Under the pieces are notes generated by a model. It was not told where the DNA came from, ran no database searches, and saw only the letters and a program-made list of their open reading frames with translations. The translations under genes and the position numbers were made by a program. This document shows positions 6,772 to 9,711 of a DNA stretch of 9,711 bases, piece by piece. Source of the stretch: an uncultured Polaribacter sp. (GTDB lineage: Bacteria > Bacteroidota > Bacteroidia > Flavobacteriales > Flavobacteriaceae); the NCBI GenBank assembly GCA_913050305.1, contig CAJXAS010000059.1:1-9711 (forward strand). Reading direction: 5' to 3'. Numbering within the stretch: position 1 is the first letter of the stretch; every line of letters begins with the position of its first letter.

Positions 6772-6786
6772 TTGAATTATATTCAA
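6772..6786 (+). promoter_or_regulatory. Operator-like palindrome over the gltB -33 box
   Basis: TTGAAT-TAT-ATTCAA is a perfect 6-bp inverted repeat with a 3-base spacer. Its left arm contains the -33 TTG, so a protein bound here would compete with RNA polymerase. A dimeric repressor is inferred; none is identified. In AT-rich DNA a 6-bp repeat can also arise by chance. Confidence 0.4.
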
Positions 6787-6803
6787 CAAAATCCATAGAT
6801 TTG
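6772..6803 (+). promoter_or_regulatory. gltB promoter
   Basis: TTG at 6772-6774, a 21-base spacer, and TAGATTTG at 6796-6803 fit the Bacteroidota promoter. The ATG lies 20 bases after the -7 box, giving a leader of roughly 15 bases with no Shine-Dalgarno sequence, as expected in this phylum. Confidence 0.65.
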
Positions 6804-6823
6804 TATATATAATTTAATACAAA

Positions 6824-9711
6824 ATGGAGAAACAAGGCTTATATTTACCCGAGTTTGAACACGAAAATTGCGGAGCAGGATTCATTTGTAATTTAAATGG
6901 AGAAAAGACAAATCAAATTATACATGATGCTTTAGAGATACTAGTAAAACTAGAACATAGAGGTGGTGTTAGTTCTGATGGGAAAACAGGGGATGGCGCA
7001 GGTTTATTAATAGATATTCCTCATAAATATTTTAAAAGAGTTTGTGATTTCTCTATTCCAATCCAAAGAGAATATGCTGTAGCTATGGTTTTTTTACCAA
7101 AGGTTATAAATCAATATAATTTTTGTAAAACTACATTTGAAAACGAGGTAAAAGCGCAGGGACTTTCTATTTTAGGGTGGAGAGAAGTACCTGTAGACTC
7201 TGCGCAATTAGGGCCTATTGCATTAGCATCAGAGCCAAATATTGAACAATTTTTTATTGGTAAAACGGATGAAATTGACGAAGCTACCTTTAAAGCTAAA
7301 TTATATGCCGCAAGAAAAATAACAGAACACGAAATTAGAAAATCTAAAATTTCTGAAAGTATCTATTTTTATGTTTCTAGTGCTTCTTTAACTACAATAA
7401 TATATAAAGGTATTATAATGCCAGAAGATATTGGCCCTTATTATAAAGACCTACAAGAAATAGATTTAGTTACCCGTTTAGCACTTGTACATCAGCGTTT
7501 TTCTACAAATACAATGCCTACTTGGGAGCTTGCGCAACCGTTTAGATTGATGTGCCAGAATGGAGAAATAAATACATTACGTGGAAATGTAAGTAGAATG
7601 CGTGTTCGTGAGGAAATTATGAAAAGTGATGTTTTCGGACCACAAATAGAAAAGTTATTCCCCATAATTTTACCAGGAAAATCTGATTCTGCCTCTATGG
7701 ATATGGTTGTGGAATTATTAACGCACACCGGGCGTTCATTGCCAGAGATTATGATGATGATGATTCCTGAAGCTTGGGAAAAACATAAAACAATGTCTAA
7801 AGAGCGAAAAGCTTTTTATGAATACAACAGTTGTATTATGGAGCCCTGGGATGGCCCTGCCTCTGTGCCTTTTACAGATGGAGATTATATTGGTGCCTTA
7901 TTAGATAGAAACGGATTAAGACCTTCTAGATATACCATTACGAAAAGTGGTAAACTAATTATGTCTTCAGAAATTGGAGTGGTAGATGTTGCACCAGAAG
8001 ATGTAAAAGCACACGGCAGATTAGAACCAGGAAAGATGTTCTTGGTAGACATGAATGAAGGTAGAATTATTCAGGATGAAGAAATTAAAAGTAAAATTGT
8101 ATTAGAAAGACCTTATCAAGAGTGGTTAGATAATACCCGTTTATATTTAAAAGACGTGCCATATACGAGCGAAACATGTCCTATAGAAACCATTGATATT
8201 AAGACCCGTCAGCGTTTATTTAATTATACTTTTGAAGACATTCAAGAAGTAATAACACCAATGGCACAAGTTGGTAAAGAAGCCCTAACTTCTATGGGAA
8301 TAGACACTCCTTTAGCTGTTTTATCTGACAGACCTCAGTTAATATCAAACTACTTTAAACAATTATTTGCACAAGTTACAAATCCTCCTTTAGACGGTAT
8401 TCGTGAAGAAATCGTAACAGATATTAGTTTAAATTTAGGAAAAGATAGAAATATTTTCAGTATTACCGATCGACAGTGTCGAAAATTAAAAATTCAAAAT
8501 CCTGTTATTTCGAATGCAGATTTAGAAAAAATTAGAAATATAGAGGTAGAGAGTTTTAAAGCTGCGACGATTCAAATTTTGTATCCAAAAGCACAAGGTT
8601 TAAATGGATTAGAAGATGCTTTAGATCAAATAGTTGTTCAGATTGAAAAAGCAATTGACAACAAAAACAATATTATAATTTTATCAGACAGAGGTGTAAA
8701 CCAAGAGTTTGCTCCTATTCCAGCTTTGTTGGCATGTTCTTTTGTTAATCATCAATTAAATAGATTAAGGAAACGTTCTTATTTCGATATTATAATTGAA
8801 TCTGCAGAACCACGTGAACCACATCATTTTGCTACATTATTTGGCTACGGTGCAAGTGCCATTAATCCTTATATGGTAAACGAAATTATTAGAATGCAAG
8901 TAAAAGAAGGCTTCATTACTGATATGGACGAGCAGCAGGCGGTTGATAACTTCAACATAGCTATTGGAAAAGGAATTCTAAAAGTAATGAATAAAATAGG
9001 TATCTCTACGTTACACTCTTACAGAGGTTCTCAAATTTTCGAGATCGTAGGATTCAACTCCCAATTTGTAGAGAAATATTTCCCATATACTGCATCCAGA
9101 ATAGAGGGTATTGGGTTGTATGAAATTGAAAAAGAAATTGATCAGCGTTATAAACAAGCGTATCCAGATAATAAAATTGACAAAAATTTAGGTTTAAATG
9201 TTGGTGGAGAATATAGATGGAGAAGAAACGGGGAACGTCATCTATTTAACCCAACGACTATTTCTAAATTACAACAAGCGGTTCGATTAAGTGATCAAGA
9301 TAGTTACAATATCTATGCAGAAGCTATTAATGAGCAAGCGGAAAGCTTAATGACTATTCGTGGATTATTTCAGTTTGATAATCTAGATCCTATTCCTTTA
9401 GAAGAGGTAGAACCTTGGACAGAGATTGTGAAACGTTTTAAAACAGGTGCAATGTCCTATGGGTCTATTTCTAGAGAAGCACACGAAAATTTAGCAATTG
9501 CAATGAATAGAATTGGAGGTAAATCTAATTCTGGTGAAGGTGGTGAGGATAGAAAACGATTCCAGAAAGATGTAAATGGTGATAGCCGAAACTCTGCTAT
9601 TAAACAAGTTGCCTCCGGAAGATTTGGAGTAACTTCTCATTATCTAACAAATGCAAAAGAGATTCAAATTAAAATGGCGCAAGGCGCAAAGCCTGGTGAA
9701 GGTGGACAACT
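6824..9711 (+). CDS. gltB: Glutamate synthase large subunit (GltB), 5' part, cut by the window end
   Basis: Makes glutamate from glutamine and 2-oxoglutarate, using electrons delivered through the small subunit GltD. The frame is open without a break for 962 codons, roughly two thirds of the usual 1,500. The N-terminal glutamine amidotransferase domain (about 16-430) starts with the catalytic Cys16 after a 15-residue propeptide, which is normally removed, and contains HRGG (45-48), GDGAG (56-60), HQRFSTN (223-229) and CQNGEIN (244-250). The central domain (about 470-760) has LSDRGVNQEFAPIPAL and ESAEPREPHHFATLFGYGAS. The FMN synthase domain begins near 860, with TGAMSYGSIS at 874-883 and the glycine-rich KPGEGGQ at the edge. 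The iron-sulfur cysteines and C-terminal domain lie beyond the window. The ATG at 6824 gives the normal short propeptide and follows its own promoter. Confidence 0.95.
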   Translation, partial: MEKQGLYLPEFEHENCGAGFICNLNGEKTNQIIHDALEILVKLEHRGGVSSDGKTGDGAGLLIDIPHKYFKRVCDFSIPIQREYAVAMVFLPKVINQYNFCKTTFENEVKAQGLSILGWREVPVDSAQLGPIALASEPNIEQFFIGKTDEIDEATFKAKLYAARKITEHEIRKSKISESIYFYVSSASLTTIIYKGIIMPEDIGPYYKDLQEIDLVTRLALVHQRFSTNTMPTWELAQPFRLMCQNGEINTLRGNVSRMRVREEIMKSDVFGPQIEKLFPIILPGKSDSASMDMVVELLTHTGRSLPEIMMMMIPEAWEKHKTMSKERKAFYEYNSCIMEPWDGPASVPFTDGDYIGALLDRNGLRPSRYTITKSGKLIMSSEIGVVDVAPEDVKAHGRLEPGKMFLVDMNEGRIIQDEEIKSKIVLERPYQEWLDNTRLYLKDVPYTSETCPIETIDIKTRQRLFNYTFEDIQEVITPMAQVGKEALTSMGIDTPLAVLSDRPQLISNYFKQLFAQVTNPPLDGIREEIVTDISLNLGKDRNIFSITDRQCRKLKIQNPVISNADLEKIRNIEVESFKAATIQILYPKAQGLNGLEDALDQIVVQIEKAIDNKNNIIILSDRGVNQEFAPIPALLACSFVNHQLNRLRKRSYFDIIIESAEPREPHHFATLFGYGASAINPYMVNEIIRMQVKEGFITDMDEQQAVDNFNIAIGKGILKVMNKIGISTLHSYRGSQIFEIVGFNSQFVEKYFPYTASRIEGIGLYEIEKEIDQRYKQAYPDNKIDKNLGLNVGGEYRWRRNGERHLFNPTTISKLQQAVRLSDQDSYNIYAEAINEQAESLMTIRGLFQFDNLDPIPLEEVEPWTEIVKRFKTGAMSYGSISREAHENLAIAMNRIGGKSNSGEGGEDRKRFQKDVNGDSRNSAIKQVASGRFGVTSHYLTNAKEIQIKMAQGAKPGEGGQ

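Noticed and set aside
7492..7728. Antisense open frame inside gltB
   Set aside because: It lies opposite conserved amidotransferase motifs of GltB, with no domain or start signals of its own.

Overview
The window looks like chromosomal DNA of a marine-type flavobacterium (Bacteroidota, probably Flavobacteriaceae). I infer this from the AT-rich composition, A-rich start regions without Shine-Dalgarno sequences, several promoters of the Bacteroidota form TTG-N19-21-TAnnTTTG, and the protein families present. The genus cannot be fixed from the sequence alone. No mobile elements, CRISPR arrays, tRNA or rRNA genes were seen.

Left part (1-2276): a complete acyl-CoA dehydrogenase gene on the plus strand ends in a clear hairpin terminator. 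It converges with a minus-strand pseudouridine synthase of the TruA family. TruA has its own promoter so close to the ATG that the mRNA should be almost leaderless, and its active-site motif is unusual after the catalytic Asp.

Right part (2376-9711): a nitrogen-assimilation cluster, all on the plus strand. The order is outer-membrane beta-barrel porin, ammonium transporter 1, PII signal protein, ammonium transporter 2, and the large subunit of glutamate synthase (gltB), which is cut by the window end after 962 codons. In the inferred working model, the porin passes small solutes across the outer membrane and the two Amt channels bring ammonium across the inner membrane. PII would gate one or both Amt channels, and GltB, with a GltD expected downstream, would feed the nitrogen into glutamate.

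Transcription units suggested by the signals are: (1) porin plus amt1 from a strong promoter at 2434-2463, ending at a 16-bp palindromic terminator after amt1; (2) PII plus amt2, tightly spaced, ending at a terminator at 6625-6672; (3) gltB from its own promoter, whose -33 box lies inside a TTGAAT-N3-ATTCAA palindrome.

The genes are recognisable housekeeping and nitrogen genes rather than a new system. The points most worth a second look are the PII protein, which keeps the ATP-site motifs but lacks the usual 2-oxoglutarate-site Gln39 and Lys58; the repeated ACCCCCTT boxes upstream of the porin; the gltB operator-like palindrome; and the divergent, apparently leaderless truA.
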